A DNA stretch of 64,000 nucleotides from Arthrobacter sp. M2012083 (GCF_000281065.1 NZ_AKKK01000058.1:1-64000); one strand, 5' to 3'. Shown: positions 23,125 to 33,264, counted from the stretch's first letter. Made by a program: numbers and translations. Notes: a model not told the origin generated them from the sequence alone.

Positions 23125-25371
23125 CTACGCGGTCCTGACTGCGGTGAGAAGGGACTCGATGGCTTCGTCTACGTTGAAGTCGGCTGAGTGGGCTTGTTGA
23201 GCGAATCCGAGGATGGTGCGTAACGGCATTGACCCGAAGAGGGGGAGGGATTCTTCGTTGGTGAGGGTGTCAGCTGGTTGTCCCATGCTGATCATGGCTT
23301 GTTCCAGCGCGGCGAGGCCGGTGGGGTGGTTGGCCCATTCCTGCAGCGTTGATCCCGCGTCCAAAGCGATTGCGGGTTCCGGGACGTTGAGTGTGATCGC
23401 TTCAGTGAGTGGCAGGTCGCGGGAGTTGGGTCCGGCGTGGATAGTGAATGTCCCCGGTTCGACGGTCCATCCTGTGGGTCCCCAGAAAGCGAAGGCGCGC
23501 TCGTCCAGGTCGAGACGGACTTGGGCTTGTTCGCCGGGTTCCAGCCAAACTTTCGCGAAGCCTTTGAGCTCCCGGCGGGGCCGGCTGACGGATGCTTCGT
23601 TGTCAGTAACGTAGATTTGGACCACGTCGGAGCCGGGCCGATCGCCGGTGTTGGTGACGGTGACTTCGATGACGGCTGCGGCTTCGGTGTCGTCGGGTAC
23701 GGTCACGGTCATGCCGGTGTACTCGAAGGTGGTGTAGCTGAGGCCGTAGCCGAAGGGAAACGCCACGTCCTGTTCGGTGTGGTCGTACCAGCGGTATCCG
23801 ACGAAGAGACCTTCGCCGTACCTGACCACTCCGTTCTCACCGGGCCAGTTCACGAAGGCCGGTGTCTGGGCCAGGGCGTGCGGGATGGTTTCGGCGAGGC
23901 GCCCGCCTGGCTGTGCTGTGCCGAAGAGAAGGTCAGCGGCTGCTGTTCCGGATGCTTGACCGCCGAGCCACATCTCAAGGATGGATGGTGCCGTGCCGGC
24001 GATGCCGTCGAGGCTGACGACTCCTCCGTTACTGAGAACGACAACAAGGCTCGGATTCACGCGTGCGATAGCGCTGAGGAGTGACCGTTGGGTGTCTGGA
24101 AGCAGCATATGGGTGCGGTCGAAACCCTCGGATTCGTCCTTCGGGGGCAGACCGAGGAAGAGGATGACCTCACTGGATTGCTCTGCCAAGGCGATGGCCT
24201 CTGCATGCAGTTCATCGTCGTGGTCGCCGTCAAAAGTGAATCCAGGAGCGAACTGTACGGTCCTGCTGGTCGCCTCGCGGATCGCGGTGAGGGCATCGTC
24301 GAGGCGGGTGGGGTTGACGTGTGAGCTTCCCGCGCCTTGGTAGCGGGGTGTGGTGGCGAAGTGCCCGATGACGGCAATGGATCCGCCCTCAGTGGCCGAC
24401 AGGGGAAGTAACTGTTCTTCGTTGGCCAGGAGGACTGTGCCGTCCGCTGCGATCCTCCGGGCGAGGGCGTGGTGGGCGTCCAGGTCCACCCTCGGTGCGG
24501 TGTCCCGGTTGCCGATGACCCTTTCGTGCACCGTGAGGATCCGGGAAACGGCGGCGTCCAGCACGGCCTCGTCCAATGCACCTGAGGTCACGGCCGCGAC
24601 GATTGTCTGCACACTCCGGTCGCCGGTGCTGGGCATTTCCAGATCCAGGCCCGCGGCGACGGCGGCCACGGGGTTTGTCACTGCTCCCCAGTCGGAGACG
24701 ACATAGCCCTCGAAGCCCCACTCGTTGCGGAGGATCTCGGTGAGGAGCCAGTGATTCTGTGATGCGTAGGTGCCGTTGACTTTGTTGTATGAGCACATCA
24801 CGGTCGTGGGTGCAGATTCCCGGATTGTCCGCTCGAAGGCGGGGAAGTAGATTTCCCGAAGGGTGCGTTCGTCGACCTGGGCGTCGACCCGCATCCGGTC
24901 CGTTTCCTGGTTGTTGGCCGCGAAGTGCTTCAAGGAGATGCCGACACCCCCGGATTGCACGCCCCGCACCAGGGCTGCCCCCATCACACCGGCGTGGAAC
25001 GGGTCCTCTGAGAAGTACTCGAAGTTACGGCCACACATGGGTGAACGTTTGATGTTCACCCCAGGGCCGAGCAGGATATCGACGCCGTGGGCGCGGCTCT
25101 CGGCGGCCAGGGCCTCGCCCATCTCTGTGAGGAGTTCCGGGTTCCAGGTGGAACCGGTTGAGCTTGCCGTGGGGAAGCAGGTGGCCGGCTCGCTGGCGTT
25201 CAGGCCCAGATGGTCGGCGGACTCTCGTTGCATCCGGACACCGTGAGGGCCGTCCGTGATCGTGGCTGCAGGAACACCCAGCCTGTCGACGGGGCGTGTG
25301 GTCCAGAACGAAGCCCCGGAAACGAGCCCTGCTTTTTCTTCAAGGGTCATTTCCGCGATGAGCGGGTGCAT
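23125..25371 (-). CDS. Glycoside hydrolase family 3 beta-glucosidase
   Basis: Protein of 748 residues, no signal peptide, so probably cytoplasmic. GH3 N-terminal barrel at about 1-290, with the substrate-binding motif KHFAANNQE near 148 and the nucleophile aspartate in GYVVSDWGAV near 222. C-terminal alpha/beta sandwich at about 310-530, then the fibronectin-III-like domain (GSDVVQIYV...ELKGFAKVWLEPGE) at about 575-660. It removes terminal beta-glucose from oligosaccharides or plant glycosides. AAAGGAG precedes the ATG. Third gene of a minus-strand unit after the MFS transporter and the rhamnosidase; the pairing of rhamnosidase and glucosidase suggests breakdown of flavonoid rutinosides or similar (inference). 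Confidence 0.92.
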   Translation of the reverse strand: MHPLIAEMTLEEKAGLVSGASFWTTRPVDRLGVPAATITDGPHGVRMQRESADHLGLNASEPATCFPTASSTGSTWNPELLTEMGEALAAESRAHGVDILLGPGVNIKRSPMCGRNFEYFSEDPFHAGVMGAALVRGVQSGGVGISLKHFAANNQETDRMRVDAQVDERTLREIYFPAFERTIRESAPTTVMCSYNKVNGTYASQNHWLLTEILRNEWGFEGYVVSDWGAVTNPVAAVAAGLDLEMPSTGDRSVQTIVAAVTSGALDEAVLDAAVSRILTVHERVIGNRDTAPRVDLDAHHALARRIAADGTVLLANEEQLLPLSATEGGSIAVIGHFATTPRYQGAGSSHVNPTRLDDALTAIREATSRTVQFAPGFTFDGDHDDELHAEAIALAEQSSEVILFLGLPPKDESEGFDRTHMLLPDTQRSLLSAIARVNPSLVVVLSNGGVVSLDGIAGTAPSILEMWLGGQASGTAAADLLFGTAQPGGRLAETIPHALAQTPAFVNWPGENGVVRYGEGLFVGYRWYDHTEQDVAFPFGYGLSYTTFEYTGMTVTVPDDTEAAAVIEVTVTNTGDRPGSDVVQIYVTDNEASVSRPRRELKGFAKVWLEPGEQAQVRLDLDERAFAFWGPTGWTVEPGTFTIHAGPNSRDLPLTEAITLNVPEPAIALDAGSTLQEWANHPTGLAALEQAMISMGQPADTLTNEESLPLFGSMPLRTILGFAQQAHSADFNVDEAIESLLTAVRTA

Positions 25372-25437
25372 GGGAACTCCTTTGGCAGCCCTCCGTGGTT
25401 GGGCTGTTTGGTGATCAACGGGAAGTTGTGCTGGGGC

Positions 25438-27960
25438 TCAGGCGCTGGCTGTGGCCAGTGCGTCTTTGAGGTCGTGCTCCAGTTCGGGGGATACTCCGGG
25501 GACGTGTTGGAGGACGACGTTCAGGGACATTGCCGCGGCTTCGGGGGCGGTGGCGTCCAAGGGGAGGCCGGGGAAATAGCGGTGGAGGACGCTCATGACG
25601 GCTTCCCAGATGGTCCCGTCCTTGGCCAGGTCGCGGATGGGCGAGTCCATGGTGACCGTGGTCGCGGTGTCGTGCCCTTCCGGGGCGGGATATTGCCAGG
25701 TGTGGGTGCCTTCGCCGACGGTGTGCAGGGCGTCGTGTGTTTTGAGGGGGAGTACGACGTCGGCTTGGGTGCCGTGCGGGATGGTGGTTTCGACGGTGAC
25801 CTGGCTGTCGTGGATTTTCCAGGACACCTCGATCCGTCCATGGGCGGTGTCGTGTGCGGTGTGTGCCCGGGTGATTCCACCGCCCGGTTGCGGGGCGATG
25901 CGCACGCGCGTGTATCCGGGTTCGGTGCGTTGGAGCCCGCCAACGACACGGTGGAGCCAGTCAGCGACGGCGCCGAGGGCATAGTGGTTCAGGGAGGTCA
26001 TGCCAGTGGCGTTGATGGTCCCGTCGGGGAGCACGGAGTCCCATCGTTCCCAGATGGTGGTGGCTCCCATGGTTACCGGGTACAGGAAGGAAGGGCATTC
26101 TTGCTCCAGGAGGAGCTGGTAGGCGGCGTCCAGGTGGCCGGTACTGCTGAGTGCTTCGGTCACGAGGGGTGTTCCGGCGAAGCCTGTGGAGATCCGGTAT
26201 CCGCGCTGGGCGACGATGTCGGCGAGCCGGTCACCGGCCTTCTTTAACTGGGCGGGATCGAGGATGTCGAAGGTGATGGCCAGGGCGTAGGCGGTCGCGG
26301 ATTCGGTGACCAGTCTTCCCGAGCCGGTGACGTACTCGTGCCGGAACGCTTCGCGGACGCGGGTCGCCAGGGCACTAAATTCGGCAGCGTCGTGGTCGTG
26401 GCCGAGCAAGCGTGCCGTGGTGGCCATTTCCCGGGTTGTCTTGCAGAGGAACGCCGAGGCGACGAGGTGGCGGTCTGTTTTGGCTGCGGCGGGGTTGTTC
26501 GCCGGGGCGTCGGGGTCCAGCCAGTCACCGAACTGGAAACCGGAACTCCAGAGCCCGGCCTGATCCAGGAGCCCTGCTACTTGGCGGGTGTGGGTGGTCA
26601 TCGAGGCATAGCTGGTCCGGAGAATGTCCGGGTCGCCGTATTCCTGGTAAAGCGTCCAGGGGAGGCTGACCGCGGCATCGCTCCACAACGCGGTGGGTGT
26701 TGATGGCTGGGACAGGGCGTCGGGGACGACCCAGGGGACGACGCCCTTTTCTGCTTGTTCTGCCGCGAGGTCCTGTAGCCAGGATCCGAGGACTCCGTGG
26801 ACGTCGTAGAGGTACGCGGCGGTGGGGGCGAAGGCGTTGATGTCACCGGTCCAGCCGAGCCGCTCGTCGCGTTGCGGGCAGTCGGTGGGCACGCCGACGA
26901 AGTTGTCCCTCATCGACCAGACCACGTTCGAATGCAGCTGGTTGATGAGGTCGTTGGAGGTTTCGAACCAGCCGGTGCGGACCATGTCGGAGTGCACGAC
27001 CACAGCCCTGATTGAGTCAGCGGTTAGTTCGCCGGGCCAGCCGTCGATTTGGGCGTAGCGGAAGCCGTGGAACGTGAACCGCGGTTCCCAGGTTTCGGGG
27101 CCGCCGCCGCGCAGGATGTACCGGTCGGTGGCTTCGGCGGTGCGGTTCGTTTCTGTCTCCATCTCCCCGGCGGGTGTGAGGATCTCCGCATGCCTGATCG
27201 TGATTTCCTGACCCGCATCGCCGGTGACGGTGAGGCGAACCCAGCCGGAGATGTTCTGGCCGAAGTCAGCGATGACCTTCCCGGAGGGGCTGGTCAGGAT
27301 CGTTGCAGGGGCGAGTTCTTCGATGCGGCGGATCGGGGGAGCGGTCGGTTCCTCGAGGGTGGTGAGGTCCCAGTCAACAAGGTGGGCGTGCGTCCAGGCG
27401 GTGTCGTCGAACCCTGGTTCGCTCCAGCGGTCCGGTTCCAGCCGCGCGTCGTAGGTCTCGCCGTCGTAGATGCTGTTCGACTGGACCGCCCCAGTGCCGA
27501 CGAGGAACCTCTCGTCGGTGCCAACGACCACGGCGTGGTCGCCGTAGTCCAGCACGAGCTGAAGGAACAGTGCCGGCTGGTCGGCGTAGAGGTGGCGCTG
27601 GCCTTCCCACCCGAGCCGGCCAACAGCCCAGCCCTCACCCACGATCGCACCCATAGCGTTCAGCCCGGGACGGACTGCTGAGGTCACATCAGTGGTAGTG
27701 ACCATCACGCGGTGCTTGTAGGAGGTCCAGCCCGGGGCGAGGACTTCGTTCCCGACGCGGGAGCCGTTAAGGTACGGCTCGACGATGCCGAGGGCTGTCA
27801 CCGACAGCGTCGCCCGGACGAGCCCTGGCTCCGCCGTAAACTCCCGGCGGAAATAGGGGGCTGCCTGGCCTGTGGTGTCTGGCGCGGAGATGAACGCCCC
27901 GGCCCGGCTAGTGAACTTCACGGCTGGTGATCCTGTGGGTGTGTGGGTGTGGGTGTTCAT
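25438..27960 (-). CDS. Glycoside hydrolase family 78 alpha-L-rhamnosidase
   Basis: Protein of 840 residues. N-terminal beta domains with RREFTAEPGLVRATLSVTALGIVEPYLNG (about 38-66) and LAPGWTSYKHRV are typical bacterial rhamnosidase N-domains. The catalytic (alpha/alpha)6 barrel carries VPTDCPQRDERLGWTGD (catalytic acid region, about 358-374) and TTIWERWDS near 640, then a C-terminal beta-sandwich. It releases L-rhamnose from plant glycosides or cell-wall fragments. No signal peptide is evident. The start ATG overlaps the stop of the MFS gene (ATGA), so the two are translationally coupled. Confidence 0.92.
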   Translation of the reverse strand: MNTHTHTPTGSPAVKFTSRAGAFISAPDTTGQAAPYFRREFTAEPGLVRATLSVTALGIVEPYLNGSRVGNEVLAPGWTSYKHRVMVTTTDVTSAVRPGLNAMGAIVGEGWAVGRLGWEGQRHLYADQPALFLQLVLDYGDHAVVVGTDERFLVGTGAVQSNSIYDGETYDARLEPDRWSEPGFDDTAWTHAHLVDWDLTTLEEPTAPPIRRIEELAPATILTSPSGKVIADFGQNISGWVRLTVTGDAGQEITIRHAEILTPAGEMETETNRTAEATDRYILRGGGPETWEPRFTFHGFRYAQIDGWPGELTADSIRAVVVHSDMVRTGWFETSNDLINQLHSNVVWSMRDNFVGVPTDCPQRDERLGWTGDINAFAPTAAYLYDVHGVLGSWLQDLAAEQAEKGVVPWVVPDALSQPSTPTALWSDAAVSLPWTLYQEYGDPDILRTSYASMTTHTRQVAGLLDQAGLWSSGFQFGDWLDPDAPANNPAAAKTDRHLVASAFLCKTTREMATTARLLGHDHDAAEFSALATRVREAFRHEYVTGSGRLVTESATAYALAITFDILDPAQLKKAGDRLADIVAQRGYRISTGFAGTPLVTEALSSTGHLDAAYQLLLEQECPSFLYPVTMGATTIWERWDSVLPDGTINATGMTSLNHYALGAVADWLHRVVGGLQRTEPGYTRVRIAPQPGGGITRAHTAHDTAHGRIEVSWKIHDSQVTVETTIPHGTQADVVLPLKTHDALHTVGEGTHTWQYPAPEGHDTATTVTMDSPIRDLAKDGTIWEAVMSVLHRYFPGLPLDATAPEAAAMSLNVVLQHVPGVSPELEHDLKDALATASA

Positions 27961-29234
27961 GCTACGGGTGTCATATCCTGTTGTACTTCGCTGTTGAATT
28001 CATCGTGTCGGTCACGGGTCCGGAAGACCTTCCAGGCGATGCCGCAACCGGCGGCGATCACCACGGCCAGGAAGAGATAGAAGAGGTTTGGGCTGAGCGC
28101 CACCAGGAGCGGGGTTGCGGTGGCCAGTACCGCGGCCAGCAACCGGGCGACGGCGATGATGGTGCCCTGGGCTGTGGTGCGCAGCAGGGTGGGGAATTGC
28201 TCCTGGGTCCATACCTTCATGATTCCCTCGAACGCGAACGTGGTGCCGATCAGTCCGATGAGCCCGGCAATGATGGCCGTGAGCAGACTGATGCCGAAGA
28301 AGACGTAAACCAGTTGGGAGGCGACCCAGCAGATGGCGCCGATGGTGAAGTAGGTGAACCGTTTGGGCGAGTCGGCGATCTTCATGAACCACAGCGCACC
28401 GATGATGCCTAAGGGGATGAAGGGCAAGCCGATCAGGGTTGCGGTCTGCAGGTCCACGCCGCCGGCATTGACCAGAAGGTAGGAGCCGAACTGGCCGCCG
28501 GTGTTCGCGGCGAGGTTGGTCAGGGCGTAGAAGCCCAGCAAGCCAAGGAACGGGGCCCGGTAGGAGCCACGCAGCAGGTCTTTGACGGACGCCCGGTCAG
28601 CCCGGACAGTGGTGATACCCCGGCGGCGTTCATCGCGGGCGACCATCCAGGCGGTCGATTCGGGGATCGTCAGGCGGCCGATCAGGACCAAGGCCGCGAC
28701 GGCGGCGATGTGGACGAAGAGAATCTGGGCGCCAAACTGACCGAGGCTCGCGACGCCGGCGCTCAGGAAAGAACAGACGATGATGCCGCCGGCCCAGAGC
28801 AGGTGCGAGAAGCCGATGAGTTTCCCGCGGTTCTCGTCTGAGGCCGCTTCGGAGATCGTGGACAGGGAGACAGGCAGGTCCGCTCCGGTGGCAACACCGA
28901 GGAGCAATGCCGCGATCATGATCATCGGGAAGGAAGTCGCCAGGGCTAGGGCGATGGCCGAACCGATGATGAGGACCATGGTGACAGTGAAGACCGGCCT
29001 GCGTCCGAACCTGTCACCCAGCCGGCCGCCGACAATGGCACCGAAGGCGATGCCAAGTGTCAGGCCTCCGGAGGCGAGACCAATCTCGCCCGGGGTGATA
29101 CCCAACGCGGCCTGATAAAGGACCATGGCCGTTCCGAAACTGACAATCGCGGACGCGTCAATGTACGAGGCCATTCCGGACACGACGGCCGTCCACCATG
29201 GACGAGCCTTGCGGGCCGATGCGAGTTGAGACAT
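27957..29234 (-). CDS. MFS sugar/glycoside transporter
   Basis: Protein of 425 residues with twelve predicted membrane helices. The MFS signature between helices 2 and 3 is GGRLGDRFGRRPVF (about 68-81), with VATGADLPVSLSTISE in helix 5. The topology and the 'sugar porter-like' loop GFSHLLWAGG fit a symporter. Being first in the unit with GH78 and GH3, it probably brings in the rhamnosylated substrate for intracellular hydrolysis. AAAGGAG precedes the ATG. The promoter region is shared with the divergent MarR gene. Confidence 0.88.
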   Translation of the reverse strand: MSQLASARKARPWWTAVVSGMASYIDASAIVSFGTAMVLYQAALGITPGEIGLASGGLTLGIAFGAIVGGRLGDRFGRRPVFTVTMVLIIGSAIALALATSFPMIMIAALLLGVATGADLPVSLSTISEAASDENRGKLIGFSHLLWAGGIIVCSFLSAGVASLGQFGAQILFVHIAAVAALVLIGRLTIPESTAWMVARDERRRGITTVRADRASVKDLLRGSYRAPFLGLLGFYALTNLAANTGGQFGSYLLVNAGGVDLQTATLIGLPFIPLGIIGALWFMKIADSPKRFTYFTIGAICWVASQLVYVFFGISLLTAIIAGLIGLIGTTFAFEGIMKVWTQEQFPTLLRTTAQGTIIAVARLLAAVLATATPLLVALSPNLFYLFLAVVIAAGCGIAWKVFRTRDRHDEFNSEVQQDMTPVA

Positions 29235-29332
29235 GAGCTTCTCCTTTGAAGACGATAAGCGGCGGAACCGCCGGTGATACCGCGTTTTTGAAACGTCTCA
29301 TTTCCGCGGAACTTCCATCACCATACATCTTC

Positions 29333-29349
29333 ATTGTCTTCAGGACAAT
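29333..29349. promoter_or_regulatory. Palindromic operator candidate for the MarR regulator
   Basis: ATTGTC (29333-29338) and GACAAT (29344-29349) are separated by TTCAG, making a 17-bp palindrome in the 150-base gap between the divergent MFS and MarR genes. MarR proteins typically bind such 16-20 bp palindromes. Confidence 0.6.
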
Positions 29350-29386
29350 CATTTTTGTTTGGACTTCTTACCGGCATAATGGGGGC

Positions 29387-29992
29387 ATGGCCAGAAGACC
29401 GCAAGCCAGTGTTGACCTCCGGGACGTGGACGTGAGTTCGGCGCCGCTCCTGCATGGCCGGGGATCTGACTTCTCGATTGCCTTGCAGGCCCTGGTGACG
29501 GCAATGAACTCCACCGCAGTCCGCGAGGGAATACTCGCCCAAAGCCGCTTCCCCCTGCCCGACGACATGCCCGCCTTCCTGCTGCTGAACCAGTTGATCT
29601 ACCGCACCACAGCGCGCCCCACAGACATGGCCGATGCCATAGGCACCGGCCGGTCAAACGTGAGCAAAATCGTCCGGCGTCTGGAAGTCGCCGGCCTCGT
29701 TGGACGGATGCCGGACCCCGAAGACGGCAGGCAAAGCGTCGTGGGCCTCACCCCTGCGGGCAGGGAAGTCGCCGCCCGGATCGTCGCAGTCTCAAGTGCC
29801 GCCTACGAACTGATCTTCCACGACTGGAGCGAAGAAGACTTCGACCAACTCGAGACCCTGGTCGTCCGGCTCGTAGCAAACATCGACGACCGCCTCGACC
29901 ACGCCATCGAACGCACATCCGGCGTCCACATCCCCAGACCCCCACGAGCAGGCACACCGACGGAGTCCAACGACATGGCAGCATCCAACTGA
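29387..29992 (+). CDS. MarR-family transcriptional regulator
   Basis: Protein of 201 residues from the ATG at 29387 (GGGGG upstream); the frame is open to 29246 but with no ribosome site. The winged-helix core spans about 65-155: RPTDMADAIGTGRSNVSKIVRRLEVAGLVGRMPDPEDGRQSVVGLTPAGREVAARI. It is a helix-turn-helix followed by the classic wing DPEDGRQ. Divergent from the MFS-GH78-GH3 unit, it presumably represses that unit until the glycoside or an aglycone binds; the ligand is unknown. Confidence 0.85.
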   Translation: MARRPQASVDLRDVDVSSAPLLHGRGSDFSIALQALVTAMNSTAVREGILAQSRFPLPDDMPAFLLLNQLIYRTTARPTDMADAIGTGRSNVSKIVRRLEVAGLVGRMPDPEDGRQSVVGLTPAGREVAARIVAVSSAAYELIFHDWSEEDFDQLETLVVRLVANIDDRLDHAIERTSGVHIPRPPRAGTPTESNDMAASN

Positions 29993-30695
29993 GTCCACGG
30001 GCCGAGCATTGACCTGGCCACGGCAAAGTCCACGCCACACAGTCACCACGAACAAGTAGAACAACCCCGCGTCAGAATAGAGCGAAATCCGGACTCCCTG
30101 ACAATGATCCGTGACGTTCTCAGATCTCATCCTGACAGTCGAAGAGTCAGGAAAGCGGCCTGGACAGGGGCCTGAGAACAGGGCAACAGTCCAAGAGACT
30201 CGGACTACATGAGCCAACGTCGGGTCAACCAGGGGCTTGTCACCCGCCGTGACTGGGCCGTAAGTTCGAGAACAACTGAGACGCTCACCCAACGGCAAAG
30301 TCCTCCCACGTCAGACGGCCTTTACGTCAGATTGGGGTGTACGGTTTTCTGCGCACGATTCGGCCGGAAAGCTCCTCATCTTGCAAATACGGATTGACCA
30401 TCGTCTTCGGTGCAGGCGCACCAATAGGCAGGGGCAGAATCGCGGAGTCCCGATACTGGCTTTCCAGGGCTTTTAGCACTCACTTGTGAGGTCACCCCGG
30501 AAGTTCAGCCCGAATGGTCTTTGTGGACTTGCCACCTGGGATGCCGCACCGCCTCCGCTACACGCCGAACGCTTACTTCCCTCAACTGATCCGCGTTGCT
30601 GTGAGGCCAAACCAGAACGGTCCAACCGGGCGACTACCCTCATGGGACCGCTACGGCATTTAGAGTAGACCTGAGTCCAGGGGCAAGGAGACAAG
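29993..30695. other. Long intergenic region upstream of hdnoR
   Basis: About 700 bases without a credible gene. Only short, overlapping frames with no ribosome sites are present. It separates the glycoside unit from the 6-hydroxy-D-nicotine oxidase locus. A CCTGA/TCAGG pair near 30132 is too weak to call. Confidence 0.45.
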
Positions 30696-31280
30696 TTGCG
30701 TATTTCCACGGTGGATCGTCGCCAACAGCTCATCGACGCAGCTATTCGTGTAATTAGGCGGGATGGAGTCGAAAGTGCCAGCCTAAGAACGATAGCCAGC
30801 GAAGCGAAGGCTTCTCTAGCAGCCGTGCACGTTTGCTTCACGAACAAAGATGAGCTCATGCAGGCAGCTGCCGCAGAGCTGCTTCAGCAACTGGTCCGGT
30901 CCATTCCGCGCGTGGTCGACGGCTCGGAGGACGTTCGAGCTATCGCGCATCGGGTCATGGACTTGTTTTGGGCCCAGATGGTTTCAGACGAGTTGAATAT
31001 CCTGGCCCAATTTGAAATAGGGATCTGGGCGAAGCGTAACCCGCATCACGGTGATCTGTCCCGCACCGTTTACAGCGACTACGAAGAGGAAATCTCAAAA
31101 CTGCTGGTCGCCGCCGCAAAGCGACAGAAGCAGACCATAGCTGCTCGAAACGTTGCTAGGGCGCTGATTGTGATCATGGATGGATGCAGTCTTCAGTACT
31201 TTGCCGACCCATCCGACCCTCGCCACAAGGACCTCTGCGACAACCTCGTAGATGCATACCTCGATCGGGTAGGACTATAA
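30696..31280 (+). CDS. hdnoR: HdnoR-like TetR-family repressor of the 6-hydroxy-D-nicotine oxidase gene
   Basis: Protein of 194 residues with a TTG start supported by AAGGAG five bases upstream. The TetR helix-turn-helix is at about 7-55 (RQQLIDAAIRVIRRDGVESASLRTIASEAKASLAAVHVCFTNKDEL); the rest is the ligand-binding helical domain. In pAO1 the 6-hydroxy-D-nicotine oxidase gene is flanked by two amino-acid-permease-like genes and an oppositely oriented TetR gene, hdnoR, whose product binds two inverted repeats at the oxidase promoter and releases them on binding 6-hydroxynicotine (known from published work, recalled). That arrangement is what is seen here, and two matching palindromes lie at 34.7 kb. 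Identity is therefore likely. Confidence 0.85.
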   Translation: MRISTVDRRQQLIDAAIRVIRRDGVESASLRTIASEAKASLAAVHVCFTNKDELMQAAAAELLQQLVRSIPRVVDGSEDVRAIAHRVMDLFWAQMVSDELNILAQFEIGIWAKRNPHHGDLSRTVYSDYEEEISKLLVAAAKRQKQTIAARNVARALIVIMDGCSLQYFADPSDPRHKDLCDNLVDAYLDRVGL

Positions 31281-31335
31281 CCCTTGCTCCTTATGGGGAT
31301 GCGCCGCTTTCTGCCGACGTCTTTCTTCGCTCAGA

Positions 31336-32757
31336 CTATTGGGCCGAGTGCCTCTTGTAATCAGCAACTTTAGTTGCCTGGAAGCGCCACCGGACCCAGT
31401 AAAACAGGCCGCCGAGAAGAAGTAGGAGGAGGGCGATGAGGATTTCCGATCCCTGGCCACCGGCGGCAAGACCCGGATTGAATGCGCCGGCTATGAGGAT
31501 GGTTGCGTTGAAAGCTGTAACCGCGACTGCGACAGGGACCCAGTAACGTCCCAGTTTGATGGGGCGCGGAATGTGAGCGTGAGTTTTGCGCATGATCAGG
31601 AAGCCGGCCGTGGCAAGGGTAACGGAAATCATGTAGCCAAGGTTGGCGGCGATAATAATTGCCACTATGTTGCCCACAAAGAAGAGCACAACGAGGTTTA
31701 CGACCAGCGTGAAGACCAATGCGCCAGACGGAGCACCCCGCCGGTTCGTGTGTGCGAGCTGACTGATGGTCAGCTTCTCTTGGGCAAGGCCCTTGAGAGC
31801 GTGGGAGGCATCCGCCGAAGAAGACAAGAGTGCGGCAAAGGTGGCAACAACCAGAATGACCGCTACTACTCCGCCGGCGGGCTCACCGAGCATCTGCGAG
31901 TAGAAATTGACACCGAAGTTCACCGGATCGGTGACGACTCCCTGCTCCCCAATCGCGCCGGCGGTGATTACCGGTACAAGTGCGTAGACCAAAATATAAA
32001 TCATCGCCATGGTCTTGAGCGCACGCTTGACATCACGCACGGGCCGGCGGTACTCGGGGGCAAAAGTGGCGCATAGCTCGCTGCCGTAAATCGACCAAGC
32101 ACCCACGTACATCCAAACCAGCACGGACACTACGCTGCTTCCTTCGCCGAGAAGATTAAAGCTGAAGCTCGCAGTCGACCATTCAGTGAAGAACACCGGC
32201 AGTACGAGCAATCCGGCCAGGACGAAGACCATGGCCGCGGCGACCACTTTATTCAGGTTTACGGTGGCGTTCAGTCCCAAGAGGTTGGCACCCACGGCCG
32301 TGATCATCACTGCTGCCGCCAGTATCTGGGGTAGGCCTATGGAGGCAATGCCCAGATTAACGTCGAGGTTCGTGGCTGCGGGGAACCATTGCGCTGTGAC
32401 AATTTGGCCGATCTGCAAAGAAGCCAGAGACAGAGACAGCCCCCAGCCGCACCAATAGCCAAACGCGGCAACCGATGCAAGCAATGGAGAGAATTGTTTC
32501 CAGGCTTCCGCTGCGAACAGAGCGACCCCACCTGGTTTGCCGGGGAACATTGCAGCCATTTCTGCAAAAAGATAGTTCTGCAACAGTGATACCACGGCAA
32601 GCACAATGCACACCACTGCGGCACCCCAAATGCCGAGTGCCCCGGCCGTTGACCCAGCGACCACAAAGACGACGTTCAAGAGGGGTGTACACATAGCAAC
32701 GGTGTCGCGGGCCCGCAGGCCCTTCCGCCCAGGAAGAGTTAACGAGGACTCAGACAT
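31336..32757 (-). CDS. APC-family amino acid permease-like transporter
   Basis: Protein of 473 residues from the ATG at 32757 (AAGGTG upstream). About twelve membrane helices, with the APC helix 1 motif VFVVAGSTAGALGIWGAAVVCI. Near 217-245 come WMYVGAWSIYGSELCATFAPEYRRPVRDVKRALK, the intracellular consensus of the family. It most resembles transporters of the arginine/ornithine-antiporter type. In pAO1 two such permeases flank the 6-hydroxy-D-nicotine oxidase gene; import or export of nicotine-related compounds is a natural guess, but the substrate is not shown. Confidence 0.85.
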   Translation of the reverse strand: MSESSLTLPGRKGLRARDTVAMCTPLLNVVFVVAGSTAGALGIWGAAVVCIVLAVVSLLQNYLFAEMAAMFPGKPGGVALFAAEAWKQFSPLLASVAAFGYWCGWGLSLSLASLQIGQIVTAQWFPAATNLDVNLGIASIGLPQILAAAVMITAVGANLLGLNATVNLNKVVAAAMVFVLAGLLVLPVFFTEWSTASFSFNLLGEGSSVVSVLVWMYVGAWSIYGSELCATFAPEYRRPVRDVKRALKTMAMIYILVYALVPVITAGAIGEQGVVTDPVNFGVNFYSQMLGEPAGGVVAVILVVATFAALLSSSADASHALKGLAQEKLTISQLAHTNRRGAPSGALVFTLVVNLVVLFFVGNIVAIIIAANLGYMISVTLATAGFLIMRKTHAHIPRPIKLGRYWVPVAVAVTAFNATILIAGAFNPGLAAGGQGSEILIALLLLLLGGLFYWVRWRFQATKVADYKRHSAQ

Positions 32758-32766
32758 AGGTATCAC

Positions 32767-33264
32767 CTTCTGTATGTAGAGGGGAAAGCTTTTGTTTAGT
32801 CAGCTCAAGTGCGACGCGCCATTCGGCGGCAGGGCTTACCCGCCGCTCACCCGCATGGAGGCCTGCCGTCAGTCGTAGAAGACAGGATCTGATGCACGGT
32901 CCCTTTCACAAGACGAGCCACCAGATCTGAAACGGCGACATCTGCAGCCGGGCTCTCCATGCTTCTAAGGTCAGACGCTGCTCAGATACCAGAACGCTAC
33001 AGCTTTTGGTAGCCCGTTCCGTGCAGGCCGTGCCAGGGGTAATGAAGCCTGAACGGCAAAGTTAACCGGCACTGTGGCTTACCTTCAGTGAAGGTCGCTC
33101 CTCGCGCTTAAATGATCACACTAGCTAGGGCGTTTCAATGGTGTGCATGGCCAGCGGTATAACTGCGTTCAGCATCGCAGGAGACGGCATAGTTTTCCCG
33201 TAGCTCCCACTTCTTCTTAATCCGTCAAAGCACCCGCAGTCAGTGCAGTGGCGGTGGGGCTGTT
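32767..33264. other. Intergenic between permease and oxidase genes
   Basis: About 500 bases, no gene seen. It must contain the promoter of the minus-strand permease; I could not identify clear -35/-10 elements. Confidence 0.4.

Noticed and set aside
25210..26247. A 345-residue plus-strand open frame crossing the GH3/GH78 boundary
   Set aside because: It lies opposite two well-recognised enzymes and has shadow composition; no start signal.
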